64,000 nucleotides of DNA from Desulfomicrobium apsheronum (GTDB lineage Bacteria; Desulfobacterota; Desulfovibrionia; Desulfovibrionales; Desulfomicrobiaceae), in NCBI RefSeq assembly GCF_900114115.1, contig NZ_FORX01000001.1:186001-250000 (forward strand). The letters run 5' to 3'. The notes beneath the pieces were generated by a model. That model was given only the letters and a program-made list of their open reading frames with translations. It had not been told where the DNA came from and searched no databases. This document shows positions 30,969 to 39,979 of this stretch, in pieces; within the stretch, counting starts at the first letter, position 1, and every line of letters begins with the position of its first letter. The position numbers were made by a program, and so were the translations under genes.

Positions 30969-33098
30969 ATGTCCAAAGCACTCTGCATACACGGTCATTT
31001 TTATCAGCCGCCCCGCTTCGATCCCTGGCTCGAAGACGTGCTGCCGGAAGGCAGCGCCGCCCCGGAACATGACTGGAACGCGCGCATCACCAGGGAATGC
31101 TACGCTCCCCTGGCCTGGGCGCGGCGACTCGACGGGACGGGCATGATCAGCGAGCTTGTCAATTGCTATGCATGGATGAGCTTCAATTTCGGCCCCACCC
31201 TGCTGCGCTGGATGGAGCTTCATGTTCCCGAGACCTACACGCGCATTCTGGAGGGGGACAGGCAGAGCCTTGAGCGTCTGGGGCATGGTAATGCCCTGGC
31301 TCAAGTGTACCATCACTCCATCATGCCCTTGGCGACGGAATTGGACAAGGACCTGGAAATCGCCTGGGCCGTCCAGGATTTCCGGACTCGCTTCGGCCGG
31401 GAGCCCGAGGGCATGTGGCTGGCCGAGACCGCCGTGGATCTTCCGACGCTTGAAGCCCTGGCCAAGGCCGGCATCCGCTTTACCATCCTGGCTCCCCGTC
31501 AGGCTCGGGCCGTTCTCGGGACAGACGGGGCATTTCATCCTGTGACCGAAGACAGCCTCGACACCACGCGGCCCTATCTGGTCAGGCTCCCACAAGGCAA
31601 GTCAATAAGCGTGTTTTTTTATGACGGGGCCGTCTCCAGGGCCGTGGCCTTCGAACGCCTGCTCGGCAGCGGAGAAAATTTCTGGACCAGGTTGTCCGGT
31701 TCCTTTTCCGAGGGTCTCGGCAACATCGCTACGGACGGAGAGTCCTACGGGCATCATTTCAAGTTCGGCGAGATGGCGCTGGCCTACGTCATTCAGCAGT
31801 CCAGAGAGGGGCGCGACGAAGTCGGACTGACCAACTACGGCGCCTACCTTGCGGCGCATCCGGCCACGGACGAGGCGCAGATCCATGAAAACAGCTCCTG
31901 GAGTTGCGTGCACGGAGTGGAACGCTGGAAAACGCACTGCGGGTGCTCTGACGGCGGCCACCCGGACTGGGTGCAGGATTGGCGCAGACCGTTGCGGCGT
32001 TGTCTCAACTATTTGAAATACTATGCCGACGAGCATTTTTTCAAACGGGGCGGCGCTTTTTTCCGCGACAGCGGCGTGGCCCTGCGGGAGTACGGGCTGG
32101 TTCTGGCCGGGAGCGAAAGCTTGGAGGCGTTTCTTGAGAGGCAATGTCTGCCCGGCCTTGAGCAGGCGCAGCGCACCGACGCCTGCCGGTTGCTGCTCAT
32201 GCAGAGGCTGGCCCTGGCCGCCTTTTCCAGCTGCGCCTGGTTTTTCGATGACATTGCCCGGATCGAACCGCTCAATGGCCTGACCTCCGCCAGACGCGCC
32301 CTGGATCTGCTCGCGGCCACAGGGGGGCCGGATGTGGAGGCCGGGTTTGTGCGCGTGCTGGCCGAAGCCCAGTCGAACATGCGCGACGACTGGGACGGGG
32401 CGTTCCTGTGGGAGAAATTTGTCACGCCCAGGCGGCCGTCATCAAAGGAGCTTGCCGCCTATCCGCGCCGTTTTCCGGCGGCAGGCGACCGGCCCGAGGT
32501 GGCCTGGCCGGGCGTTCGGCTTGAGCTTGAACCCGAGGGACAGGGATATAGGCTGCGCTGCTTCTGGACCCGGACCCTGGAGGAGGAAACGGCCGTGCTG
32601 TCAGGGCCGGAAGAATTTTCGGCGCATTCCCGGCACAAGGCCGAGGTGGGCTTTCGTCTGGCCAGGGAGCATGAACGGGAACTGTTGCGGCAATCCTGCC
32701 TGCTTGCCCGTGAAATGGCGCCACTGTTGTCCGGTTTCGCCGAAGGGCAAAGCGTGTCCCAGGAGCTTTTGGCCATGCAGATTCCAGGGCTGGTCTGGAA
32801 CTGGCTTTTCGAAGGCGGGGAGTTGCCGCAAGACATGCAGGATTCTCTTGCGGCCTGGTTCGGGGCCAACGCAGGCATTCGCAAACTGCTGCAACGCCTG
32901 ATTGAGGAGCGTGGCACCGAGATGGCCCTGTCCCTGCCCGATCAGGCCCACGCACTGGTGGATTTGATCACCCGCTCACGCCATGTGGGGCTGTCCATTT
33001 ATTGGTGGGAGGTCCAGAACACGGTCATGGCCGTGCCGCACAGGGGCGTGCACGTGGAGCTTTGCATGCTGCTGGGGCTGTCGGTTCCTGAGGTCTAG
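30969..33098 (+). CDS. Glycoside hydrolase family 57 protein with DUF3536
   Basis: A 709-residue cytoplasmic protein related to GH57 alpha-glucan-active enzymes. The start CIHGHFYQPPRFDPWLE is the GH57 N-terminal motif; FNFGPTLLRWM and MWLAETAVDLPTLEALA (around residues 150-165, with a candidate catalytic Glu) follow; ATDGESYGHHFKFGEMALAYV lies near residue 260. The C-terminal half matches the DUF3536 layout. The substrate is uncertain: alpha-amylase or branching activity on glycogen-like polymer is the family expectation. The ATG at 30969 follows CGGAG. A repeat hairpin lies just after the stop. Confidence 0.9.
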   Translation: MSKALCIHGHFYQPPRFDPWLEDVLPEGSAAPEHDWNARITRECYAPLAWARRLDGTGMISELVNCYAWMSFNFGPTLLRWMELHVPETYTRILEGDRQSLERLGHGNALAQVYHHSIMPLATELDKDLEIAWAVQDFRTRFGREPEGMWLAETAVDLPTLEALAKAGIRFTILAPRQARAVLGTDGAFHPVTEDSLDTTRPYLVRLPQGKSISVFFYDGAVSRAVAFERLLGSGENFWTRLSGSFSEGLGNIATDGESYGHHFKFGEMALAYVIQQSREGRDEVGLTNYGAYLAAHPATDEAQIHENSSWSCVHGVERWKTHCGCSDGGHPDWVQDWRRPLRRCLNYLKYYADEHFFKRGGAFFRDSGVALREYGLVLAGSESLEAFLERQCLPGLEQAQRTDACRLLLMQRLALAAFSSCAWFFDDIARIEPLNGLTSARRALDLLAATGGPDVEAGFVRVLAEAQSNMRDDWDGAFLWEKFVTPRRPSSKELAAYPRRFPAAGDRPEVAWPGVRLELEPEGQGYRLRCFWTRTLEEETAVLSGPEEFSAHSRHKAEVGFRLAREHERELLRQSCLLAREMAPLLSGFAEGQSVSQELLAMQIPGLVWNWLFEGGELPQDMQDSLAAWFGANAGIRKLLQRLIEERGTEMALSLPDQAHALVDLITRSRHVGLSIYWWEVQNTVMAVPHRGVHVELCMLLGLSVPEV

Positions 33099-33101
33099 AA
33101 A

Positions 33102-33222
33102 CGTAGGGGCAAAAAATTTTAGGCGAAAAATTTTAGGGCGAAAAATTTTTCGCCCCTACGGTATGGATACCCATCTCCCTGAAAGGGGTGCAGGGGACGT
33201 GTCCCCTGCCCGCCGGAGGCAT
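33102..33222. repeat. Composite palindromic repeat after the GH57 gene
   Basis: Three elements follow each other. CGTAGGGGC (33102-33110) pairs with GCCCCTACG (33152-33160) and encloses three tandem GGCGAAAAATTTT-like units. GCAGGGGAC/GTCCCCTGC forms a perfect 9-bp palindrome at 33190-33209. The 17 nt at 33206-33222 are an exact inverted copy of 21161-21177. The gap 33099-33228 has no gene and may serve as a terminator for the convergent genes. Confidence 0.8.
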
Positions 33223-33228
33223 CTTTTC

Positions 33229-34536
33229 CTATTCCCCATCTCCGTCGATCCACTTTGTCCAGACTTCCCGCGCTCGCTGCGCGTAGAGTTCCTTGCGCTT
33301 TTTCTTGGGGGCCTTGCGGTTCAGGGCGGGCATGAGGCCAAAATGGACGTTGGAGGGCTGGAAGTGCTTGGCCGGGGTGCGCAGATGGCCGAGCAGCGCG
33401 CCCAGGGCCGTTTCCACCGGGGGGAGGTCCCGCTGGCCCGCCAGAAAAAGTCCAAGCCACAGGCCTGTTGCGGCCGATTCCAGATATCCCTCCACGCCGC
33501 TGATCTGACCGGCCAGATATGTGCCCGGACGGCCCCGCAGTTCAAGGGTCGGGGTCAGGACTTCCGGGGCCAGCACGTAGGTGTTGCGGTGGATGCTGCC
33601 CATGCGCAGGAATTCGGCGTGCGCGAGGCCGGGAATCGTGGCGAAGATGCGTTTTTGTTCACCGTATTTGAGTTTGGTCTGGAATCCGACCATGTTCATG
33701 GCCGTCTTTTCCCGGTTCTCGGCGCGCAGCTGCACTACGGCATGGGGCTGCTCCCCGGTGCGCGGATCGATGAGACCCACGGGTTTCAAGGGGCCAAAAG
33801 CCAGGGTCATTTCCCCGCGCTCGGCCATGACCTCGATGGGCAGGCAGCCCTCGAAATGGATCTCCTTTTCGAACTCCCTCGGAGCGACCTTTTCTCCGGC
33901 CACCAGCGCACGCACGAAGGCCAGGTACTCGTCCTCGTTCATGGGGCAGTTCAGGTAATCCTTGTCCTCGGGGGCGTAGCGCGAGGCCCAGAAAGCCACG
34001 CTCATGTCCACCGACTCCGTGAGCACGATGGGCGCGATGGCGTCGTAAAAAGCCAGTGAATCCTGCCCGACGATGCGTGCCAGGTCCGAGGACAGGGCGT
34101 CGCTGGCCAGGGGACCGGCGGTGACGATCAGGGCGGCGTATCCTTGCCCGTCAAGTTCGGCCAAGCTGCTGATTTCGCGGCGCATAAGGGTGATGCGCGG
34201 GTGCGCTTCGATCCGTCTGGTCATTTCACGGGAGAAGAGCTCCCTGTCCACGGCCAGCGCCTTTCCGGCGGGCACTTCAACCCCTTTGGCCACATCCATG
34301 ACCAGGCTGCCAAGCTCTGCCATTTCAAGTTTCAAAAGGCCGATTCCGGTTTCAGGCTCCGCCGAGCGAAAGGAGTTGGAGCAGACCAGTTCGGCCAGGC
34401 CCTCGCTCTGATGGGCGGGGGAGAAGCGCTGGGGCTTCATCTCGTAAAGGACAACGTCGCATCCGGCCTGGGCCAGTTGCCATGCGGCTTCGCATCCGGC
34501 CAGTCCGGCCCCGACTATTGCGTAGGTAGTGCTCAT
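33229..34536 (-). CDS. trmFO: Folate-dependent tRNA (uracil-54-C5) methyltransferase
   Basis: Methylates U54 of the tRNA T-loop using methylenetetrahydrofolate and FAD. The 435-residue protein begins with the FAD-binding AIVGAGLAGCEAAWQLA, followed by EMKPQRFSPAH and LVCSNSFRS, which are the diagnostic TrmFO motifs including the active-site Cys region. GLIDPRTGEQPHAVVQLR and YLAGQISGVEGYLESAATG are the C-terminal signatures. It depends on the folate pool that FolD and FolE2, also in this window, help supply. It converges with the GH57 gene. Confidence 0.96.
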   Translation of the reverse strand: MSTTYAIVGAGLAGCEAAWQLAQAGCDVVLYEMKPQRFSPAHQSEGLAELVCSNSFRSAEPETGIGLLKLEMAELGSLVMDVAKGVEVPAGKALAVDRELFSREMTRRIEAHPRITLMRREISSLAELDGQGYAALIVTAGPLASDALSSDLARIVGQDSLAFYDAIAPIVLTESVDMSVAFWASRYAPEDKDYLNCPMNEDEYLAFVRALVAGEKVAPREFEKEIHFEGCLPIEVMAERGEMTLAFGPLKPVGLIDPRTGEQPHAVVQLRAENREKTAMNMVGFQTKLKYGEQKRIFATIPGLAHAEFLRMGSIHRNTYVLAPEVLTPTLELRGRPGTYLAGQISGVEGYLESAATGLWLGLFLAGQRDLPPVETALGALLGHLRTPAKHFQPSNVHFGLMPALNRKAPKKKRKELYAQRAREVWTKWIDGDGE

Positions 34537-34608
34537 CTCTTGTTCCCGTGATGGTGGTGAAAGGCGGACTTGTGGCTCATGGTCGCGCCGTGGTCAATCG
34601 TTATGAAT

Positions 34609-34642
34609 GATGCCCGATCCGTTTTTACGCGGATCGGGCATC
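34609..34642 (-). terminator. Inverted repeat after the P-type ATPase gene
   Basis: GATGCCCGATCCG and CGGATCGGGCATC form a perfect 13-bp stem with an 8-nt loop. No T tract follows on the minus strand, so it is a terminator-like or RNA-stabilising hairpin rather than a textbook terminator. Confidence 0.55.
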
Positions 34643-34673
34643 AGGGAAAAAAGGGGAGGCGGGCCTCCCCGGT

Positions 34674-37385
34674 CTATGCTCTGACGGCCTTTGCCGGACG
34701 GTTGCGGAGCCATTTTTCGACTTCGATGATGATGAAGGCCAGAATCGAGACTCCGATGATCTTGAGCCAGGGCAGCAGGCCGATGGGCGCGCTGCCGAAC
34801 AGGACGTTCATGAACGGGACGTAGGTGAACGCGAGCTGCAGGACTACCATGATCCCGAATCCGGCGACCACCCACGGGTTTGTCCACAGGCCCAGGGCGA
34901 AGGGGGAGCGGGTGAAGGAGCGGCTGTTGAAGAGGTAGAAGGCCTCGACCATGACGAAGACGTTGACGGCCACGGTGCGCGCCTGTTCCTGCACGCCGGT
35001 GGTGCGCAGCTCCCACTCGTAGAGGCCGAAGGCGGCGATGAGGAGCAAGCCGCCCACAAGCATGATGCGGATGTACAGCTCCGAGTCCAGGATGGGCATG
35101 CGCGGGTCGCGCGGGTCGCGGTCCATGATGCCCGGTTCCTTGGGCTCGAAGGCGAGCATGAGGCCGAGACATCCGGCCGTGGTCATGTTGATCCACAGGA
35201 TCTGCACCGGCAGGATGGGCAGGGCCACTCCCATCAGGATGGCGGCGAGAATGACCAAACCTTCGCCGACGTTGGTCGGCAGGGTCCAGACGATGAATTT
35301 GAGCAGGTTGTCATACACGCCCCGGCCTTCTTCCACGGCCGCCTCGATGGTGGCGAAATTGTCGTCGGTCAGGATCATGTCCGAAGCTTCCTTGGCCGCC
35401 TCGGTGCCGCCTCTGCCCATGGCCACGCCGATGTCGGCCTGCTTCAGGGCCGGGGCGTCGTTGACGCCGTCGCCGGTCATGGCCACGACTTCGCCTCGAT
35501 TCTGCAGCGCCATGACCAGGCGCAGCTTCTGATCCGGGGCGACGCGGGCGAAGACGGAGGTGTCCGCAGCCTTGGCGATCAGCTCTTCATCGGACATGAG
35601 AGCCATCTCCGAACCGCTCATGACCTGGCAGGTCGGCTGCCCGGGGCACGTCTGTATGCCAAGGCCGAGCTGGACGCCGATGGCCGCCGCCGTGACCGCG
35701 TGATCACCGGTGATCATCTTCACGTTGACTCCGGCGCGGTGGAAGGCCTGTACGGCCTTGATGGCCTCGGGGCGCGGCGGGTCGATCATGGCCGTGAGGC
35801 CGAGGAAGATCAGGTCGGAGGCGACATCGCCGTGATCAAGGGAGGAGGCGTCCTTGGGCAGCTCCTTGCAGCCCATGGCCAGGACGCGCATGCCGTCGAG
35901 ACCGAGGCGTTCGACCTCGGCGCGGATTGCAGCCTGATCAAGCGGAGCAAGGCTGCCGTCGGGCAGAAGCTCCATGGCCGCGCGGTCGAGCATGGCTTCG
36001 ACCGAGCCCTTGAAGAAAGCCAGGCGAGGGGTGTCTGCGCCCTGGTTGTGCAGGGTGCCCATGTATTGGTGTTCGGATTCAAACGGCAGGGTGTCGAGCC
36101 GGGGCAGGCCCTTGGATTCGGCATCAAGGTCGAGGCCGCCTTTGCCGGCGGCCACGATGAGCGCCGCCTCGGTGGGGTCGCCGATGACCTTTTCCCCGCC
36201 TTCCAGATATTCAATGCGGGTGTCGTTGCACAGAAGTCCGGCCAGCAGGGTCGTGCGCAGGGCCTGATCCGTGTCGTTGAATCCTTCGATGGAACCCTCG
36301 GGCCGATAGCCGGTCCCGCTGACCTCATGGCTGGCGCGGCCCGCGAAGATGGCGGTGACCGTCATCTGGTTTTCGGTCAGGGTGCCGGTTTTGTCCGAGC
36401 AGATGACCGAGGCTCCGCCAAGGGTTTCCACGGCGGGGAGCTTGCGGATGATGGCACCGCGCGAGGCCATGCGCGAGACGCCCATGGCCAGGATGACGGT
36501 CACGGCAGCGGGCAGGCCTTCGGGGATGGCGCCTACGGCCAGGGCCACGGCGGCCATGAACATGTCGGCGGCTTTCTCGCCGCGCAGGACGCCCGCCGCG
36601 AAGGTCAGGGCCGCCAGGCCCAGGATGGCCCAGAGCAGGATGTGGCTGAAGCTTGTGATCTTGCGGGTCAGGGGCGTGGCCAGTTCATCGGCCTCGGAGA
36701 CCATGGTCGAGATGCGGCCGATTTCAGTGCAGTCGCCGGTGCCCACGACCACACCCGTGGCCTGGCCGTAGGTGATCAGGGTGGAGGCGTAGGCCATGTT
36801 GCGGCGGTCACCGAGGACGGCATCCTGCGGCAAAAGGTCTGTGGATTTGCCTACGGGCACGGATTCGCCGGTCAGGGCCGATTCGTCCACGCGTAGATCC
36901 TTGATGGCGACGAGGCGCAGGTCGGCGGGAACCTTGTCGCCCGAGCGCAGAACCACGATGTCTCCGGGAACCAGTTCGGAAGCCGCCACGCGCCTGGTGG
37001 AGCCCGAACGGATGACCACCGCCTCGGTGATCATGGAATTGGCGAGGGCTTCGAGCGCTCCGGCCGCCTTGGCTTCCTGGATGTAGCCCACGATGGCATT
37101 GACCAGGACCACGCCGACGATGACTCCTGAATCCACCACCTCCCCAAGGGCTGCGGTGATTATTCCGGCCGCGATGAGGATGTAGACCAGGGGCTGGTGA
37201 AACTGGAGCAGAAAGCGTTCGAGCTTGGTTTTGCCCCGGCGAGCGGTCAGTGAGTTGGGACCGAATTCGTCCGTCCGCCACTTGAGCTGCAGAGTGTCCA
37301 GGCCTTTGTCCGGGTCGACCTGGAATACTTCCAGCACTTCCTTTGAAGGCAGGTGGTGCCAGACTTTTCCGCTAAAGCAATCCAT
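34674..37385 (-). CDS. P-type cation-transporting ATPase (type II, Ca2+-ATPase-like)
   Basis: A 903-residue inner-membrane cation pump. It has the N-terminal cation ATPase domain (WHHLPSKEVLEVFQVDP), the actuator motif LTGESVPVGKS, the phosphorylated Asp331 in DKTGTLTEN preceded by PEGLPAAVTVILAMG, the nucleotide-binding segment FFKGSVEAML, and the hinge MTGDGVNDAPALKQADIG. The PEGLP motif and about ten membrane segments place it with PMR1/SERCA-like Ca2+ or Mn2+ pumps; the ion is uncertain. The ATG at 37385 follows GAGGAG, whereas the frame upstream lacks family similarity. Confidence 0.94.
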   Translation of the reverse strand: MDCFSGKVWHHLPSKEVLEVFQVDPDKGLDTLQLKWRTDEFGPNSLTARRGKTKLERFLLQFHQPLVYILIAAGIITAALGEVVDSGVIVGVVLVNAIVGYIQEAKAAGALEALANSMITEAVVIRSGSTRRVAASELVPGDIVVLRSGDKVPADLRLVAIKDLRVDESALTGESVPVGKSTDLLPQDAVLGDRRNMAYASTLITYGQATGVVVGTGDCTEIGRISTMVSEADELATPLTRKITSFSHILLWAILGLAALTFAAGVLRGEKAADMFMAAVALAVGAIPEGLPAAVTVILAMGVSRMASRGAIIRKLPAVETLGGASVICSDKTGTLTENQMTVTAIFAGRASHEVSGTGYRPEGSIEGFNDTDQALRTTLLAGLLCNDTRIEYLEGGEKVIGDPTEAALIVAAGKGGLDLDAESKGLPRLDTLPFESEHQYMGTLHNQGADTPRLAFFKGSVEAMLDRAAMELLPDGSLAPLDQAAIRAEVERLGLDGMRVLAMGCKELPKDASSLDHGDVASDLIFLGLTAMIDPPRPEAIKAVQAFHRAGVNVKMITGDHAVTAAAIGVQLGLGIQTCPGQPTCQVMSGSEMALMSDEELIAKAADTSVFARVAPDQKLRLVMALQNRGEVVAMTGDGVNDAPALKQADIGVAMGRGGTEAAKEASDMILTDDNFATIEAAVEEGRGVYDNLLKFIVWTLPTNVGEGLVILAAILMGVALPILPVQILWINMTTAGCLGLMLAFEPKEPGIMDRDPRDPRMPILDSELYIRIMLVGGLLLIAAFGLYEWELRTTGVQEQARTVAVNVFVMVEAFYLFNSRSFTRSPFALGLWTNPWVVAGFGIMVVLQLAFTYVPFMNVLFGSAPIGLLPWLKIIGVSILAFIIIEVEKWLRNRPAKAVRA

Positions 37386-37731
37386 ATGAACGCTCCTCGT
37401 GTTGGTGATGGGGAAGACGCAATGCAACCACGTCGGTTTTGGGAAAAACAAGTGTTTACTGAGTAGAGCACATAATGGCAAACTTCAAGAAGTGAAGTGC
37501 AATGGCGTGTCTTGCGGCCGTTCGGAGGCATTCCTGCCGCGAGCATCGGCCAGGCGTTGTCTGGACAACTCGCGGAGGCTTCATCCATGGGCTTTTGGAA
37601 TCGACTGTCGCCGTGCGATCTGCGGCCCTGTAGGCCTGGGTCTGGGCGTTTTGCGTGGCCGTTTCAGGACTTCGCGTTCATCGTGAATGGAGCCGTTCCG
37701 GGCGCTGTCTTGTTCTTGGCGGGAAAAGGAA
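37386..37731. other. Divergent intergenic region between ATPase and pseudouridine synthase genes
   Basis: This 346-nt gap has no convincing gene; short open frames on the plus strand have the composition of noncoding sequence. The half near the ATPase gene is A+T-richer and holds a candidate minus-strand promoter (37460-37488). I saw nothing structured in the rest. Confidence 0.5.
37460..37488 (-). promoter_or_regulatory. Candidate promoter of the P-type ATPase gene
   Basis: On the minus strand TTGAAG and TACTCA are separated by 17 nt, about 75 nt before the ATPase start codon. Partial consensus match; pattern recognition only. Confidence 0.35.
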
Positions 37732-38451
37732 ATGGTGATCGGCGTGCCGGATTTTGAAGTGATCGCGCAGGAGCCCGGATTTTTTGTCGTGCACAAGGAT
37801 CCGGGGCTTGATTTTCATGATTGCGACGGCCGTCCCGGGCTGTGCACCCTGGTCCGGGATCGGTTGGGCCGGAGGGTTTTTCCGGTGCACCGCCTGGACA
37901 AGGCCACCTCCGGGTTACTGCTGCTGGCCGAAAGCCGGGAGTGGGCCGGGGTCCTGGCCGGGCTGTTTCGGGAACGCGCCGTCAGTAAATACTACGTCGC
38001 CCTGTCGGACATGGCCCCGCACAAAAAGCAGGGGCTCATCCAGGGCGACATGGTCCGCTCGCGCCGGGGCAGCTGGATGCTGGCCCGGACCATGGAGCGT
38101 CCGGCAAGGACGCGGTTTTTGAGTTGGTCCGTGCGGCCGGGCCTGCGCCTCTTCGTCCTGAAACCCATGACCGGGCGCACGCATCAGCTACGCGTGGCCA
38201 TGAAGAGCCTGGGCGCGCCTGTTCTGGGCGATGTCCTCTACCACCCCATTGTCCCGGAGTGGCCGGATCGCATGTATCTGCACGCTCACACCCTGCGTTT
38301 TTCCCTGGACGGAAAGGATTTTGCCTACGCCTGCCCGCCCAAAAGCGGAGCCGTCTTTCTGGAGGGTGCGACCAGGAGCGCCCTTGAGGCCCTGGGGCCG
38401 CTGGACGCCCTTGCGTGGCCAAAGGGCGCCGGAAATTCTTCGAAGAAGTAG
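37732..38451 (+). CDS. RluA-family pseudouridine synthase
   Basis: A 239-residue RNA pseudouridine synthase. The catalytic motif PVHRLDKATSGLLLLA holds the nucleophile Asp56; the start PDFEVIAQEPGFFVVHKDPGLDFH and the segment MTGRTHQLRVAMKSLGAPVLGD complete the RluA/RluD-type core. No S4 domain is visible, as in TruC/RluE-like short members. The ATG at 37732 follows AAAAGGAA and was preferred over the ATG at 37687. The target RNA cannot be told from sequence. It converges with the small zinc protein gene. Confidence 0.9.
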   Translation: MVIGVPDFEVIAQEPGFFVVHKDPGLDFHDCDGRPGLCTLVRDRLGRRVFPVHRLDKATSGLLLLAESREWAGVLAGLFRERAVSKYYVALSDMAPHKKQGLIQGDMVRSRRGSWMLARTMERPARTRFLSWSVRPGLRLFVLKPMTGRTHQLRVAMKSLGAPVLGDVLYHPIVPEWPDRMYLHAHTLRFSLDGKDFAYACPPKSGAVFLEGATRSALEALGPLDALAWPKGAGNSSKK

Positions 38452-38475
38452 CGTTTGTTTTTGCTGGAGAAGCGG

Positions 38476-38679
38476 TCAGGTATCGAGCAGGTTGTTGCCC
38501 TTGACGCGCATGCGGGAGTTCAGGGCGTCGATGCGTTCCTGCAGGCGTGCGCGGCGGTGTTCGTTATTTTCGCCATAGAAGGAACGCAGCAGAAAGTTGC
38601 GGCAATGAAACAGGGTGTGCGACTCCTGATCGATATCGACCAGTTTTCCGCAAATGGCGCAGGTGCTGAATTTGGCCAT
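38476..38679 (-). CDS. Small putative zinc-binding protein
   Basis: A 67-residue protein with CAIC at residues 7-10 and a second pair, His21/Cys26 (HTLFHC), that could bind one zinc ion. The C-terminal half is a charged helix (NEHRRARLQERIDALNSRM). I do not recognise a family. GGGGGTG lies six bases before the ATG and overlaps the end of the receiver-TPR gene, whose stop codon is three bases upstream, so the two are probably cotranslated. Confidence 0.7.
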   Translation of the reverse strand: MAKFSTCAICGKLVDIDQESHTLFHCRNFLLRSFYGENNEHRRARLQERIDALNSRMRVKGNNLLDT

Positions 38680-38682
38680 GGA

Positions 38683-39735
38683 TCACACCCCCTTGGGCGG
38701 CTGAAAGGGGGCGTTTGAATTGTCTTCCCAGGATACGCCGGTCAGCAGGCGGTACATCTTGAGCGCTTCGAGATGTTCCGGAGACAGCCCCAAAGCGAGT
38801 TTGATGCATTCCAGTGCGTTTGCCGGTTGGGCATCGCAAAAATAGGCTTTGGCCATGTTGTAGTGAATGTTCTCATCCTTGGGGCTGAGCTGGACGGCCT
38901 GGAAATAAGCCTGAATGGCTTCCTTGTACTGTTTTTCCTGACGCAGCCTGATGCCAAGTGTATTGTACGGATTGGGCGCGTTGATGTCGTATTTGACGAT
39001 TTCGACGAATATTTTTTTGACCTTGGCAAAGTTGTTGAGCTTTGCATACTCTTCGGCAGCTTTTTGCAGATAATGGCGATAGCGGTCGGTGTCGTTCTTG
39101 CCCAGATAGGCTTGGGCCAGTCCTTCGTAAGCCTTGATGAAGGTCTGGTTGCGGGCCAGGGACTGGTTGAAGGCCTGGAGGGCGTCGGACCACTTCTTGT
39201 CCACCAGAAACTGGCAGCCCCGGAAGAAGAGGCGGCTGGCCTGTTCGTCCTCCTGGTTGACGACGGGGGTCAGGTCGCCGATGGCGTCCTCGTATCTGCC
39301 CTGGACGATGAGCGTCTCGGCCTGCTCCACGGTTTCACGATCACTGTCCTGGGTCTGCACCATCTTTCTGGACTGGGCCATATGCTTTTCCAGGGCCGAC
39401 AGGTTGTAGGGGCGCAGAACCAGTCCCGAACATCCGGCCGAGATGACGCCAAGCACGAACTCCTCGGCCCGCTCCGCCGAAATGACCAGTATGTGGAGGT
39501 ATTCCGCCTGCCGGACTTCTCGCAGGGCGCTGACGAATTCGGCGATGGTCAGGTCCTCGACTTCCGTGTCGACGATGATGATCCGGGCCGGATTGAATTT
39601 GATGAACTCCACCGCCGACTTGCCCGAGGAAAACCGTGCGCAGTTGCTGTATCCGAGCTTGGCAAGGTGATCCCTGGTTTCCTGGAAAAGGGAGTCTTGG
39701 CTTGTGGCCACGAAAACGAGATCCGTCATTCCCAT
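38683..39735 (-). CDS. Receiver-like domain/TPR protein
   Basis: A 350-residue cytoplasmic protein. Residues 4-115 resemble a response-regulator receiver with Asp56 in RIIIVDTEVEDL as the possible phosphorylation site. The usual N-terminal acidic pair is replaced by ATSQDS, and the conserved Lys-Pro is Arg-Pro in SGLVLRPYN, so phosphorylation may be weak or absent. Residues from about 130 contain tetratricopeptide repeats (YEGLAQAYLGKNDTDRYRHY; IHYNMAKAYFCDAQPANALE). A role in protein-protein signalling is likely; no kinase is adjacent. A small zinc-protein gene follows. Confidence 0.85.
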   Translation of the reverse strand: MGMTDLVFVATSQDSLFQETRDHLAKLGYSNCARFSSGKSAVEFIKFNPARIIIVDTEVEDLTIAEFVSALREVRQAEYLHILVISAERAEEFVLGVISAGCSGLVLRPYNLSALEKHMAQSRKMVQTQDSDRETVEQAETLIVQGRYEDAIGDLTPVVNQEDEQASRLFFRGCQFLVDKKWSDALQAFNQSLARNQTFIKAYEGLAQAYLGKNDTDRYRHYLQKAAEEYAKLNNFAKVKKIFVEIVKYDINAPNPYNTLGIRLRQEKQYKEAIQAYFQAVQLSPKDENIHYNMAKAYFCDAQPANALECIKLALGLSPEHLEALKMYRLLTGVSWEDNSNAPFQPPKGV

Positions 39736-39846
39736 GTGCTTACATGTCCTGTTTTCCTACGTGTTCTTAGGTAGTGTCGTGCAATTGTCATACGCGTTTA
39801 GTGCGTAGTTCACAAGCATTCGGCTGCCTCCGCCGCGTATTGGTCC

Positions 39847-39875
39847 TTGACAGCCCCCCTGCCCGTTACGCTACC
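39847..39875 (+). promoter_or_regulatory. Possible promoter of the U32-family gene
   Basis: A perfect TTGACA at 39847-39852 is followed after 17 nt by GCTACC, a poor -10 match. The 244-nt gap 39736-39979 separates two divergent genes and holds no other recognisable feature. Confidence 0.25.
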
Positions 39876-39979
39876 CGGAATCAGTTCGCCTGCCTTTTGA
39901 TCAACTTTTCATACGCAGCAGCGCCGCTGGCCTCCCGCCTGCGGACATCAACTTTCGGCTCAGGGCCGTTGGTCTTCCC

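Noticed and set aside
35700-36896. 398-codon plus-strand open frame opposite the P-type ATPase gene
   Set aside because: Antisense to the catalytic region containing DKTGT; Gly/His/Asp-rich shadow translation.
37497-37757. Small plus-strand open frame before the pseudouridine synthase gene
   Set aside because: No ribosome-binding site or family resemblance, and it overlaps the well-supported start at 37732 in another frame.
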